A stretch of 64,000 bases of DNA from Candidatus Peribacteraceae bacterium (GTDB lineage Bacteria > Patescibacteriota > Gracilibacteria > Peribacterales > Peribacteraceae), in NCBI GenBank assembly GCA_028703835.1, contig JAQVMB010000004.1, positions 1-64,000 of the forward strand, in the 5' to 3' direction. The notes beneath the pieces are model-generated. The model was not told the DNA's origin. It worked only from the letters and a program-made list of their open reading frames with translations, and searched no databases. Positions within the stretch are counted from its first letter, which is position 1. Every line of letters begins with the position of its first letter. The translations under genes and the position numbers were made by a program. Below are positions 1 to 8,817 of the stretch, piece by piece.

Positions 1-105
1 CCCAAGGATACCTTCCATTTGTACCTCAAAGAGTGCGAATGGAGATTCAACAACGGCTCACCCAGAAATCTTCTCTTGTCTCTGCGGAAAATCCTCAATG
101 ACTGA
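1..105 (+). CDS. IS1595-family transposase, C-terminal fragment (cut by window edge)
   Basis: Frame 1 is open from base 1 to a TGA at 103-105 and encodes the last 34 residues of a transposase. The segment TFHLYLKECEWRFNN is the characteristic end of IS1016-type DDE transposases, where a His-Leu-x-Leu-Lys-Glu-Cys-Glu-Phe/Trp-Arg-Phe-Asn stretch precedes a short basic helix. The catalytic core lies upstream of the window, so activity cannot be judged. Confidence 0.7.
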   Translation, partial: PKDTFHLYLKECEWRFNNGSPRNLLLSLRKILND

Positions 106-126
106 AAAAAGTCCTAGGCCAGCCCC
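1..126 (+). mobile_element. 3' end of an IS1595-family (IS1016-like) element
   Basis: The end of a transposase reading frame is followed within about 20 bases by a sequence ending in cagcccc, which would be a terminal inverted repeat (ggggctgg inward). Directly after it the recombinase remnant resumes. The bases from 127 (ataaatta) could be the target duplication. The other end lies outside the window, so the exact boundary is inferred. Confidence 0.5.
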
Positions 127-594
127 ATAAATTATGTTAGGGATATAGACACATTGCATTGGACGTTATCAAATGAGTTTAGTGAAAAAACAAACGCAGT
201 TGAAGGGATTATTACCGCTGATAAGTACGACAGCTTGATAAAGGAATGGAAGGCGGAAGAGGCTGCACTTTTGGAGAAATACAAGGTCACAGCGATGCCA
301 ACCAAGCCTTCCTGATTTCTGTTCTTACCTGTTGGAACTGCTGCAACGCGCATCCGACCTCTTCGCACGTTCGCAGGCCACTCAAAAGAACCGTTTGCTG
401 CGTTTTATTGTTGCTAACTGTTCCATGAAGGACGAAAAGCTTATCCCCAAGCTGAAAAAGTGTTTGAGGGTATTGTTGAAAGTAACAAAACGAAGAAATG
501 GCTCTCATCCCTCTACAAAGTTCGAGATCGGATCACTGAAACTTGGCAGGGGATGGAGAGGGCGTTTTCTCTGCTTCAAGGAGCGGTCAATTAG
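127..594 (+). pseudogene. Decayed large serine recombinase (C-terminal region only)
   Basis: Coding-like sequence runs through three frames. Frame 1 (about 136-297) gives a coiled-coil-like segment with EGIITADKYDSLIKEW. The reading then needs frame 3 (NQAFL) and frame 2, which contains LLELLQRASDLFARS followed by a run ending EKLIPKLKK. At an A5 run near 455-460 it returns to frame 1 and ends in LLQGAVN and a TAG at 592-594. This matches the helical C-terminus of large serine recombinases. The catalytic and zinc-ribbon parts are missing, apparently removed or displaced by the IS element on the left. At least two frameshifts make it non-functional. Confidence 0.6.
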
Positions 595-756
595 TACTGC
601 ATTCTCTTCGAAATCGCAACAAAATGCACGATCAGTGCCATGGTCAGTACGAACCTCTACGCCATACACGTACGTGTTGGGTTCGCCGTCGAAAACGGCG
701 ATGCCGATGCGTGGACGAACGACCTTGTGGCGGGAGGAAGAACAAGGTTGTGCTGG

Positions 757-1425
757 CTATGACGGGTTTTCATCAATAATTTTTCCCTTCGCTTTCAGGA
801 TCCCTTCGACTGTTTCCCGATCGTCATAGAAGTCCTCAAGTACACGCTGCGCGTAACCATGTGCCATCTCTACTTCTTCATCCGTCACCTGTCTCCAATC
901 ATCATGTACCACTTCGTTGCCGAGCACTCTGATTTCCTCGTGTGCCCTCTTCTTACGCACCTCGGTTAGCACGCCGTCCTTCGCTGCCGCGTCAATTTTT
1001 TGGTGCAACTTTCCGTCCGTGTATCCGTTTGATTTCAGCACCTTCTCCAGCACTGAACGAAACATTGCCGATGCAGCTCGATTTGCGCCTGCTGAGGCAC
1101 ACAGTTCCGCCTCTCGGAACTCAGCATCGATGCCAGCAGGGATTCCATTCGGTAATTTGAGTGAGTTGATAGAACGTGGAAAAAAATCGATCAGTATGTC
1201 GTGATTTCCACCGCAGACGGCTGCAATCCCACCTCTGCCACACCCGGCGCAGCGCAGAAGTTTGTAAGTCGCTTCTGGATACGTCTGATTGCCATGACGA
1301 TGAGAACGAACGCACCGAATGTTCCCAAACTCTCTATGGCCATCTGATACTTCGAAAGTCGTCACTGCTCCGTTGCAGTCAGGACATCTCGCGCGGACAT
1401 TTGAATGATGGAGGGTTGGTTGCAT
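757..1425 (-). CDS. DUF4145 domain protein with zinc ribbon
   Basis: This 222-residue protein has two CxxC pairs near the N-terminus (CPDC around residue 14, CAGC around residue 60) that could form a zinc ribbon. A helical DUF4145-type region follows, with RAASAMFRSVLEKVLK and a closing GNEVVHDDW motif. DUF4145 domains occur in HsdR proteins and in stand-alone proteins of defence islands, where they are thought to be HEPN-like. It sits on the opposite strand just outside the hsd operon, beside a nuclease gene, so a defence role is plausible. No catalytic activity can be assigned from sequence. Confidence 0.7.
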   Translation of the reverse strand: MQPTLHHSNVRARCPDCNGAVTTFEVSDGHREFGNIRCVRSHRHGNQTYPEATYKLLRCAGCGRGGIAAVCGGNHDILIDFFPRSINSLKLPNGIPAGIDAEFREAELCASAGANRAASAMFRSVLEKVLKSNGYTDGKLHQKIDAAAKDGVLTEVRKKRAHEEIRVLGNEVVHDDWRQVTDEEVEMAHGYAQRVLEDFYDDRETVEGILKAKGKIIDENPS

Positions 1426-1492
1426 GGTTGCATTATGCTCTTTTTGTTCGCTGATCCCAAACAGCCTTCATCTGTGATAGAGAACGGCAATT

Positions 1493-2407
1493 TCAATACT
1501 TCTTCAGCGCCTGCTTCGCCAGCATGAGCGCGTAGGGAATGTCCTCTTGCTCCTTCACCCAGAGCCACGAAATGTGTTGGCCGTAGTATTTCATGCTGTT
1601 CTTGACCTCCTTGACCCGCTTCTGTGGGTCTTTGAAATCGCGTGGCTGCGAACGGGGGAAGTTCAGGGTGATGCCCCCCTTGTACACGTGAAGCGAAAAT
1701 ACGTTGTCCCCGTTCAGTTTGATGCCGATGTAGTACTTGACGGGCTTCACCGCAAAATCGGGATGCAGCTTCAGCAACTCCGGGAACAGTTCATCGAACA
1801 GCTCCCGGCTCTGCGTCCACTTGGGCTTGAAGTGACTGTCCACGGAGTAGCTCTTCACTTCCTTCTGTACCTGCTGGGCTTCCTTGGTAAGGCTCATTTG
1901 TGGGAGGGCGGCCTTGGCTGCGGTCTGGAGGCGGTTCAATGCGAGGATGCCCTTTTCGTGTCGTCGAATTTCCCACAGTTGAAACGGCATGTTCTGGAAG
2001 CCGACGGCTTCCGTCTGGTAGACGTTGAATGATGGCGCGATAAAAATCACCTGCGACGCTTCCCAATTGATGTCTGCGATGTCGCAGTTCTTCCCACCGC
2101 ACTTCTGGAACTTGAGTACGAAATCCGCCTTATTGTTGAGGAGGAGCGAAAGGTAGGAAAACCCTTGATCCACGACCGACCAGCTCCCGCCATTTTTGTA
2201 TTCAATGATGACGAAACTCTTCTGCTCGGGATCGTAGGCGAGGGTGTCGATGCGAAGGTGATTGTGCGGGGCGAACTCGCTCGCCACGAACTGAAGGCCG
2301 AAGAGTTCCGGAAGTTGACTCTCCACGAGCTGCTGCATTTCCTTTTCCTGTTTGAATGGAGCTTCCTTCAGGCGGGAAAAACTCCCAGTGAGCGTGAAGA
2401 GTGACAT
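1493..2407 (-). CDS. PD-(D/E)XK nuclease-like protein with DUF5655 domain
   Basis: The product has 304 residues from the ATG at 2407; a GTG two codons upstream is possible. The N-terminal half carries a PD-(D/E)XK-like core: RIDTLAYD supplies the acidic residue and VIIEYKN the E-x-K pair, followed by a helix like those of NucS/RecB-family nucleases. The C-terminal 100 residues (from LFDELFPELL) match the DUF5655 pattern, which often follows such nuclease domains. It is transcribed away from hsdR, with a 200-base divergent promoter region between. It probably acts on DNA in a defence context, but its substrate is unknown. Confidence 0.65.
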   Translation of the reverse strand: MSLFTLTGSFSRLKEAPFKQEKEMQQLVESQLPELFGLQFVASEFAPHNHLRIDTLAYDPEQKSFVIIEYKNGGSWSVVDQGFSYLSLLLNNKADFVLKFQKCGGKNCDIADINWEASQVIFIAPSFNVYQTEAVGFQNMPFQLWEIRRHEKGILALNRLQTAAKAALPQMSLTKEAQQVQKEVKSYSVDSHFKPKWTQSRELFDELFPELLKLHPDFAVKPVKYYIGIKLNGDNVFSLHVYKGGITLNFPRSQPRDFKDPQKRVKEVKNSMKYYGQHISWLWVKEQEDIPYALMLAKQALKKY

Positions 2408-2608
2408 GGGCACATCATTCCATGATGCACCATCAATTCCTAGCCCTTCCTAGCCCCGTAAGAGGGTTATAGAGCGTTACAGGTACCATTCCACTTTCAT
2501 GGCTGTATCAACGCCATAACTCATTTTTGTGGCGTCCAGAAAAAATCAGATCGGCGGATTCCGCACTGCTGCTCTATACTCTCCAACGATTCTCCACTCG
2601 TGCACAGT

Positions 2609-5005
2609 ATGTCGAATACCAGAAACGAGGCGTTCTCGCGCATCCTCATTGACGCCGCCCTTCGAGAGGGCGGATGGAAGCTCGAGGATTCTCAGCAGGT
2701 GCAGTTTGAATTCCACACCTCCGGGAAGCGTGCGGACTACCTTCTGAAGGATTCTATGGGTAGGGTCCTTTGTATCTTGGAGGCGAAGGGAGAAGACCAC
2801 GATCCCTATGACGCCAAGGAACAGGCTCGCGGCTATGCGGAGAACCTCAAGGCTCCTTTCGTCATCCTGTCGAACGGTAGCGAGCATTGGTTCTGGAACT
2901 ATGAACGCGCCGATCAACGCGATGCTTACCGCATCGAACGCCTGCCCTCGCGACAGGATATGGAACGCTTGCGGATGAAGAATCTCCAACCTCCGCGCCC
3001 GCTTGGAAGCGAAGTCATTGCGCCGGACTTCCTGCGACATCTGAAGAGCGACATCATGCTGCGGCGGTACCAAATCGCGGCGATGGACAAGATTGCGGAA
3101 CCGTTCGACGGGCAGGGTCAACGAAAGTTCCTCCTCGAAATGGCTACAGGAACGGGCAAGACGCTCCTCTGCGCCGCCCTTATCCGTCGCTTTCTCATCA
3201 CCCGGAACGCCGAGCGAGTTCTGTTCATTGTTGATCGCATCGAACTTGCCAAGCAGACCATGGAGGATTTCGCAGTTGTCCTGCCGGAGTTCAAGCCCGT
3301 TATCTTCAAGACGGCGCGGCGCAGTGGCGAACTGCTCGGCTCCTCCGTCGTTGTCGCCACGATCCAATCTCTCATGACCGACCGACGCTACCGCGAGGAG
3401 TTCACGCCCTTCTATTTCGATCTCGTCATCAACGACGAGGCGCACCGCTCAATTTACGGCGATGCTCGGGAGGTGGTGCAATTCTTTCAGGCAACACGCA
3501 TCGGCCTCACCGCAACGCCCAAGGCATACCTGAAGAACATCAACGTGGAACAGTTGGCGGAAGAGAACCCCAAGGCACTGGAGGCGCGGCAATTACGGGA
3601 CACGTATCACTATTTCGGCTGTAAGCCGGGCTTCCCGACGTATCGCTACGACATCATCGACGCCGTGAAGGATCCCGAGGGGCCGTTTCTTTGCCTTCCA
3701 AAGATCTTCGACCTCCGTTCCGACATCACGACGCAGGCGCTCGCTGACTCCGGCTGGTCGGTGTACATCAACGAGCAGGAGGAGAGCTTCAAGATTCAGG
3801 ATTTGGAGCGAAAAATCTTCACCCCGGATCGCAACCGTCTCATGTGTGAAGCATTTCTGAAGGAAGCGCAACGAGATCCTGAGAACAACATCGGAAAGTC
3901 CATTATTTTCGCGGTGAATCAAACGCACGCCACCAACCTGACGAAGATGTTCAATGCCTTGCAGCCGGGCATCGCGATGACCATTACCTCGCGCATTCCG
4001 GAGGCATCCACGCTTGCCAAAGAGTTCCGCGACGGTAAACGCAAGGAGCGCATTGCCGTCTCCGTGGACATGCTCTCGACCGGCTACAACTGCCGCGACC
4101 TCCTGAACATTGGCCTCATGCGTCCCATCTTTTCGCCGACGGAGTACATCCAGGTCAAGGGGCGTGGCACGCGCCGCTTCACGTTCAAGGTCGGCAATAC
4201 TGCCTACGAAAAATCTTGTTTCTTCCTCCTCGACTTCTGCGCCGTGGCCGAGTATTTCGAGGAGAAATACGATTATTCGCAACCGCTCGCTGTACCGAGA
4301 GAACGCGACAAGAAAGCGAGGAAGTCTTCACCGATAACGGGCGCAGTCGATGTGAGCAGCCCCGCCGGGACGGAGACGGGGGCAACAACTGGAGGAAATA
4401 AGGAGATACCGACGTGGGTTGGAACGGATATGCTGGTGAGCAGAGAAATTCATGTCGTCGGACCCAATGGTGAGAAGGTGGACGTGATGACCTACCGGGG
4501 TAGTTACGAGAATGACATCCAGAAGTTTGCGGAGACGACGCCGGAACTGAAGGCTGCCGTGGATACGGAAGATGACGATGCCATCGAAATCATCGTCAAC
4601 GAACGCTTCTACAACCGTCCGGAGATGTTCTACTCCCCGGACAAGCTCATTCTTTCCTATGGAGTGCCTGCGACGACTTCCGCGTTCGTCTACAACGCGC
4701 TAGGCAAACGGCCGCTCCCGACCAAAGACGACATTATTGACGACACGGTGGAATCCATTGCTGCGCGTTTCGATCTCAGATATAACGAACAGAAATGGCT
4801 AGAAGCCACCACGCAACTCCTCGCGGAAGATCCGCAGGTTCTTCGCCGTTTCATGAAGGGCGACATGACGATCTTCTCCGCAAGTCAGTTCAACCCTCTC
4901 GGCGGCATCAACAGCCTCGCTCGGTTCGAGCGTCGCGACGAAGTGTTCGATGCACTGCGTCAGTCCACACTTGTCCGGCAAACTCTCCTCGCCGCCGCTT
5001 CCTGA
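2609..5005 (+). CDS. hsdR: Type I restriction enzyme, R (endonuclease/translocase) subunit
   Basis: This 798-residue protein cleaves DNA after ATP-driven translocation in complex with HsdM and HsdS. A PD-(D/E)XK nuclease lies at the N-terminus (RADYLL near residue 42, ILEAK near 57). A superfamily-2 helicase follows, with Walker A ATGTGKT near residue 180, NDEAH near 275 and motif VI-like KGRGTRR near 510. The last 200 residues resemble the EcoEI-type R C-terminal domain. It is shorter than the roughly 1,000-residue EcoKI type but normal for the EcoEI branch. The ATG at 2609 is preferred over an in-frame GTG at 2600; neither has a clear Shine-Dalgarno. hsdM begins 8 bases after its stop. Confidence 0.93.
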   Translation: MSNTRNEAFSRILIDAALREGGWKLEDSQQVQFEFHTSGKRADYLLKDSMGRVLCILEAKGEDHDPYDAKEQARGYAENLKAPFVILSNGSEHWFWNYERADQRDAYRIERLPSRQDMERLRMKNLQPPRPLGSEVIAPDFLRHLKSDIMLRRYQIAAMDKIAEPFDGQGQRKFLLEMATGTGKTLLCAALIRRFLITRNAERVLFIVDRIELAKQTMEDFAVVLPEFKPVIFKTARRSGELLGSSVVVATIQSLMTDRRYREEFTPFYFDLVINDEAHRSIYGDAREVVQFFQATRIGLTATPKAYLKNINVEQLAEENPKALEARQLRDTYHYFGCKPGFPTYRYDIIDAVKDPEGPFLCLPKIFDLRSDITTQALADSGWSVYINEQEESFKIQDLERKIFTPDRNRLMCEAFLKEAQRDPENNIGKSIIFAVNQTHATNLTKMFNALQPGIAMTITSRIPEASTLAKEFRDGKRKERIAVSVDMLSTGYNCRDLLNIGLMRPIFSPTEYIQVKGRGTRRFTFKVGNTAYEKSCFFLLDFCAVAEYFEEKYDYSQPLAVPRERDKKARKSSPITGAVDVSSPAGTETGATTGGNKEIPTWVGTDMLVSREIHVVGPNGEKVDVMTYRGSYENDIQKFAETTPELKAAVDTEDDDAIEIIVNERFYNRPEMFYSPDKLILSYGVPATTSAFVYNALGKRPLPTKDDIIDDTVESIAARFDLRYNEQKWLEATTQLLAEDPQVLRRFMKGDMTIFSASQFNPLGGINSLARFERRDEVFDALRQSTLVRQTLLAAAS

Positions 5006-5013
5006 TTCTCTCT

Positions 5014-6531
5014 ATGCCATCCGTCCCGCCCTCCGTTGCCGCGCAAAATCTCTCGTCGAATTTTTTTTCCTCGGGTTTACGGCAGAAAGTGGATCACCTC
5101 ATGGACATTCTCTATTCCGGTGGTGTGAACAACCCGATGGACTCAATCGAACAGATTTCCTACCTGTTCTTCCTCCGCCTGCTCTCGGAGAAAGACGAGA
5201 TCCACGCCAGTTTGGATAAGAAGTACGAACGCATCTTCTCAGGCAAGTGGGCACGCTTCGCCTGGGGTAATTTCGTCACACTGAACGGTGATGAACTCTT
5301 CAATGCAGTGCGTGACGCCATTGAGAGTCTCCATGACCTGCCCGGCCTTACCGAAACGGGAAAACTCCTCTTTAGCCGCGCAACGCTCAAGATTTACGAA
5401 CGTCCGACCCTCCGTGCCGTTGTACAGGAGATCAACGCACTTCAACTTTCGGTTCAAGAGGGCCACGACGTGAAGGGTGATATGTACGAGTATCTTCTGA
5501 GTAAGCTCGCAGCTTCCGGTACAAACGGCCAGTTTCGCACCCCTCGCCACGTCATTGACCTCATTGTCGCTCTCGTGAACCCGCAGCCGGGCAACCGCAT
5601 CTGTGACCCGGCGTGCGGCACTGCGGGGTTCTTGATCTCGTCCTTCACTTACATCTTGCGCCACCACACGAAGCCCGCAGATCTCACGCGAGGCATTCTG
5701 GACGGTTCCCTTCTCAAGCCCGCCCAGTGGAAGTTCATCGAGGAGCAGGCGTTCACGGGGTTCGATAACGATGCAAACATGGTGAAGATCGCCATCCTCA
5801 ACCTGTACCTCCACCAGCTGGAGAAGGCGCGGATCCAGCTCCTGAACCCTCTCACGACGGGATTCGGCGGCGTGTACCCCGGCCAGCAATTCGATGTGAT
5901 CCTTGCAAATCCGCCGTTCGCCGGGAAAGTGCAGGACGAGAGCATCCTGAGTGACCTCAACTACAAGCTGAATACCCACGCCACGGAGCTGCTGTTTCTC
6001 AAGTGGTTCATTGACCACCTCGCTCCGAACGGACGTGCAGGTGTGATCGTGCCAAACGGCGTCCTGTTCGGTTCCAACAAGGCAGCCACGGCTCTGCGGG
6101 AGCTGCTTCTCACGGAGTGCGACCTGCAAGCTCTTATCAGTTTTCCGAGTGGCGTCTTCAAACCGTACTCGGGCGTGGGTACCGCGGCGCTCATCTTCCA
6201 AAAAGGGAAGCCGACTGAAAATGTGTGGTTCTACGACCTCACTGCCGATGGCTACAGCCTCGACGACAAGCGCACCCCGGTACAGGCGAATGACATCCCG
6301 GACATCCTCGCCAAGTGGCCGGAGAAAGAGGAAGGACCGAACAGCTACCGCGTACCGATAGAGAAGATCAAGGAGAAGGATTGGAGCCTTGCGGCGGGAC
6401 GGTACAAGCAGGTCCAGACGGAGGCTGTGAATCACGATGCGCCTGCGGACATCCTGCGCGATGTTTTGAAGCTGGAGAACGACATCATCCAGCACGGCAG
6501 CGCGCTGCTCGCGCAAGTTACCAAGATGTAA
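5014..6531 (+). CDS. hsdM: Type I restriction-modification methyltransferase, M subunit
   Basis: This 505-residue N6-adenine DNA methyltransferase protects host sites and forms the M2S core. The N-terminal HsdM helical domain is clear (KVDHLMDILYSGG, SYLFFLRLLSEKDE). The SAM-binding motif I is DPACGTAGFL near residue 196 and the catalytic motif IV is NPPF near residue 299. The reading frame extends upstream into hsdR, but the ATG at 5014, just after the hsdR stop, gives the usual family N-terminus. Its TAA overlaps the hsdS start by one base (TAATG), indicating translational coupling. Confidence 0.95.
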   Translation: MPSVPPSVAAQNLSSNFFSSGLRQKVDHLMDILYSGGVNNPMDSIEQISYLFFLRLLSEKDEIHASLDKKYERIFSGKWARFAWGNFVTLNGDELFNAVRDAIESLHDLPGLTETGKLLFSRATLKIYERPTLRAVVQEINALQLSVQEGHDVKGDMYEYLLSKLAASGTNGQFRTPRHVIDLIVALVNPQPGNRICDPACGTAGFLISSFTYILRHHTKPADLTRGILDGSLLKPAQWKFIEEQAFTGFDNDANMVKIAILNLYLHQLEKARIQLLNPLTTGFGGVYPGQQFDVILANPPFAGKVQDESILSDLNYKLNTHATELLFLKWFIDHLAPNGRAGVIVPNGVLFGSNKAATALRELLLTECDLQALISFPSGVFKPYSGVGTAALIFQKGKPTENVWFYDLTADGYSLDDKRTPVQANDIPDILAKWPEKEEGPNSYRVPIEKIKEKDWSLAAGRYKQVQTEAVNHDAPADILRDVLKLENDIIQHGSALLAQVTKM

Positions 6532-7667
6532 TGACAAGCGGCTTGAAAAAGCTCGGCGATGTTGCAGATGTTCAGATGGGGCAATCTCCTCCGGGTGATA
6601 CATACAACACTGAAGGTGATGGTTTGCCATTCTTTCAGGGTAAAGCAGAGTTTGGGGAAGATACTCCTACAAAAGCCAAGTGGTGCAGTAGTCCGTCACG
6701 CATAGCTGAGGCTGGCGACATACTTTTGTCTGTACGAGCTCCAGTGGGACCAACAAACTTCGCGACAGAACGTTGTTGTATCGGACGCGGCCTTGCCGCA
6801 ATCCGTGCAAAGCCGCAACAGTGCAATCAGCATTACATACGTTATTACCTCCGACGCTTTGAGACTGAAATTGCTGCGCGGGGTGTTGGCAGCACCTTTG
6901 CCGCAATTGGACGAAAAGATGTCGAAGGGTTGTTGTTACCCGTTCCTTCACTGCCTCAGCAGGAGCGCATTGTGAAACTGCTCGACGAAGCGGACGCATT
7001 GCGGAAGCTCCGGGCGCAAGCGGACCAGCGCACCGCCGTGCTCATCCCCGCGCTGTTCCATGAGATGTTTGGGGATGAGTCATTTCCAGAAAGACCTCTT
7101 ATCGAATTGGTAGATCAGAGCCGAGGCATTTCATACGGTGTTGTGCAGAGAGGGAATCACTTCCCAGGAGGCGTACCGCTTGTTCGTATTTCAGACTTCG
7201 GAAACAACATCTTTGAGCCCAAGGATATAGTTTCGGTTGAACCAAACATTTCGGCGAAGTATCAGAGAACAGTGCTTGTTGGAGGAGAATTGATTGTAAG
7301 TATTCGTGGCACTGTAGGGCGTGTAGCCATTGTTCCTGCAATGGCCAAGGGGTGGAACGTGGCTCGTGAGGTCGCAGTCATCCCTTTGCTTCATGATGTT
7401 TCGCGCCCCTTTTTACATTCGTATCTGCTTTCTTCCTTCGCGCAGAATTTCATTACAGGGGAAATCCGTGGCATCGCACAGCGTGGGATAAACCTTGAGG
7501 ATTTGCGTCGTTTGCCCGTACCACAACCACCAAAATTGCTTCAGGAGAAATTTGCTGTTCGTCTGGAAGAAATTCACCGGATGGAATCCAATCAGATTTC
7601 TCGTGCTCAGCGGCTAGAAGATCTGTTCCTGTCGATACTGCATCGGGCATTCGCCGGAGAACTATGA
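6531..7667 (+). CDS. hsdS: Type I restriction-modification specificity subunit
   Basis: The 378-residue product sets the DNA target of the complex. Two target-recognition domains are visible. The first begins with the typical MGQSPPGDTYN and ends near residue 145. The second starts after ISYGVVQRG, near residue 200. Each is followed by a helical conserved region; the central one reads LPQQERIVKLLDEADALRKLR, the usual dimerising spacer. Target sequence cannot be predicted by eye. The start overlaps the hsdM stop and the stop overlaps the next gene by four bases (ATGA), so four genes form one coupled operon. Confidence 0.93.
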   Translation: MTSGLKKLGDVADVQMGQSPPGDTYNTEGDGLPFFQGKAEFGEDTPTKAKWCSSPSRIAEAGDILLSVRAPVGPTNFATERCCIGRGLAAIRAKPQQCNQHYIRYYLRRFETEIAARGVGSTFAAIGRKDVEGLLLPVPSLPQQERIVKLLDEADALRKLRAQADQRTAVLIPALFHEMFGDESFPERPLIELVDQSRGISYGVVQRGNHFPGGVPLVRISDFGNNIFEPKDIVSVEPNISAKYQRTVLVGGELIVSIRGTVGRVAIVPAMAKGWNVAREVAVIPLLHDVSRPFLHSYLLSSFAQNFITGEIRGIAQRGINLEDLRRLPVPQPPKLLQEKFAVRLEEIHRMESNQISRAQRLEDLFLSILHRAFAGEL

Positions 7668-8494
7668 TTGGCAGCCTGCAAAAGAACTGGCAGATGAGCT
7701 GGCGCGAAGTGTGGGCGAAGCTTGCAAATTCAGCACTTGCACCATCCGATCTGTTCATTCAGTTGCACGATTCTGTTTTGCCGCATCTTCGAGAGCAGCC
7801 TGCACTTGCAGATTATGAAGTTATTCACAACGATTCGGCACGTGCACGTCGAGCTTTCCAGCAGTTGAAAGGAAGCGATTTCAAGGGCGAATCAGAAATC
7901 GTGAGCTTCCTGGAAGAAGCAAAAGTAACGATTGCTGATTTTGGGAAACCACGTTTTGAAGAACGGTATGTCCAACTCATTACTATCTTTCTTGCAAAAT
8001 ACAACCTCCGGTATCGCGTCTCAGATCCTTTCAAGCTTCAACTAAAGCTTTCGGGAGTATTCGCTGGTCTCTACGCCGAATTGGAGGAATTGAACCGCAC
8101 GAATCCCGATCTTGCGGAATCAATGAGTGATTTCGAACATGCGTTCGATACCTTTGCTCGCACGCGCAGACAGGCTGACTTGAAGGGATGTATTGCAAAG
8201 GCAAGTCTCTATACGGAAGAGCTCGCAGGCGTTGCGGCAGGTAGAAGCGGTGCGCTTGGAGGACTTTGTGATCGTTTGACGTGTTGGCCCCATGTTACGG
8301 TCAAAGAAGCACTGAAAAAACTTTACGGGTTTTGTTCTGATTACCCCGGCATTCGTCATGCAGGAAATAGGAGCGCCCAAATACGGCGTCTTGATAGTCG
8401 CGATGCGGTCTTGCTCTGCACTTTATTCATATCATTCTCTGGATTTTTACCCGACACAATCCGGACGGATGAGCTATTTGGGGTCGTGCATTGA
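7664..8494 (+). CDS. Abortive-infection C-terminal (HEPN-like) protein in hsd operon
   Basis: A 276-residue protein starts inside the hsdS stop codon (ATGA), so it is probably co-translated with the restriction-modification genes. Near the C-terminus LKKLYGFCSDYPGIRHAGN followed by a helical segment resembles the Abi-C/HEPN pattern, where a Gly-Ile-Arg-His motif precedes the last helices. The N-terminal 200 residues are helical and not recognised. HEPN proteins are often RNases or partners of NTP-dependent defence enzymes, so it could be a back-up toxin for the restriction system. That role is inference from position and one motif. Confidence 0.6.
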   Translation: MIGSLQKNWQMSWREVWAKLANSALAPSDLFIQLHDSVLPHLREQPALADYEVIHNDSARARRAFQQLKGSDFKGESEIVSFLEEAKVTIADFGKPRFEERYVQLITIFLAKYNLRYRVSDPFKLQLKLSGVFAGLYAELEELNRTNPDLAESMSDFEHAFDTFARTRRQADLKGCIAKASLYTEELAGVAAGRSGALGGLCDRLTCWPHVTVKEALKKLYGFCSDYPGIRHAGNRSAQIRRLDSRDAVLLCTLFISFSGFLPDTIRTDELFGVVH

Positions 8495-8503
8495 GATTCA
8501 ATT

Positions 8504-8722
8504 CTATTTCAATCGTATTCTGCGTTTCTTTGGCTTGCGCAGTTTATTCAGACGTATTTCCTGAAATGCGATTACATCGCTTTTGAGAAAAACCATTCGA
8601 GAGGCAGTCTTCTTGTATCGGAGCTTTCCGGCTCGGGCAAGACGGTCGACGTACTGGCGGGAGACGCGAAGATACTTCGCCACGTCACCCATGCCCATGA
8701 TTTCGGGGAACTGATCAGCCAT
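8504..8722 (-). CDS. Excisionase/MerR-like helix-turn-helix protein
   Basis: A 72-residue protein made almost entirely of one DNA-binding domain of the excisionase type. MGMGDVAKYLRVSRQYVDRLARAGKL is the helix-turn-helix, then a short wing and a basic tail (LRKPKKRRIRLK). Small proteins of this kind regulate mobile-element genes or direct excision. It lies tail to tail with the last hsd gene and divergent from the next one; an inverted repeat in its own upstream region could be its operator. Confidence 0.75.
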   Translation of the reverse strand: MADQFPEIMGMGDVAKYLRVSRQYVDRLARAGKLRYKKTASRMVFLKSDVIAFQEIRLNKLRKPKKRRIRLK

Positions 8723-8771
8723 AGCGTGAGTTCTTGACCTTTCACGCTATCTCCTGAAGACTATATGGAGA

Positions 8772-8789
8772 AGGTGTCCTATGACACCT
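8772..8789. promoter_or_regulatory. Inverted repeat between divergent genes (possible operator)
   Basis: aggtgtc-ctat-gacacct is an inverted repeat with 7-base arms and a 4-base centre, between the start of the helix-turn-helix gene (8722) and the zinc-ribbon gene (8818). A further partial half-site (ttgtca) follows. The symmetry and location suit an operator; the binding protein is not known. Confidence 0.4.
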
Positions 8790-8817
8790 AGTTGTCATAC
8801 AGCTACCCCTCTCTATC

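Noticed and set aside
332-829. 165-codon frame taken as an intact gene
   Set aside because: Only its first 40 codons resemble a recombinase; beyond the A-run the recombinase continues in another frame and this frame becomes random.
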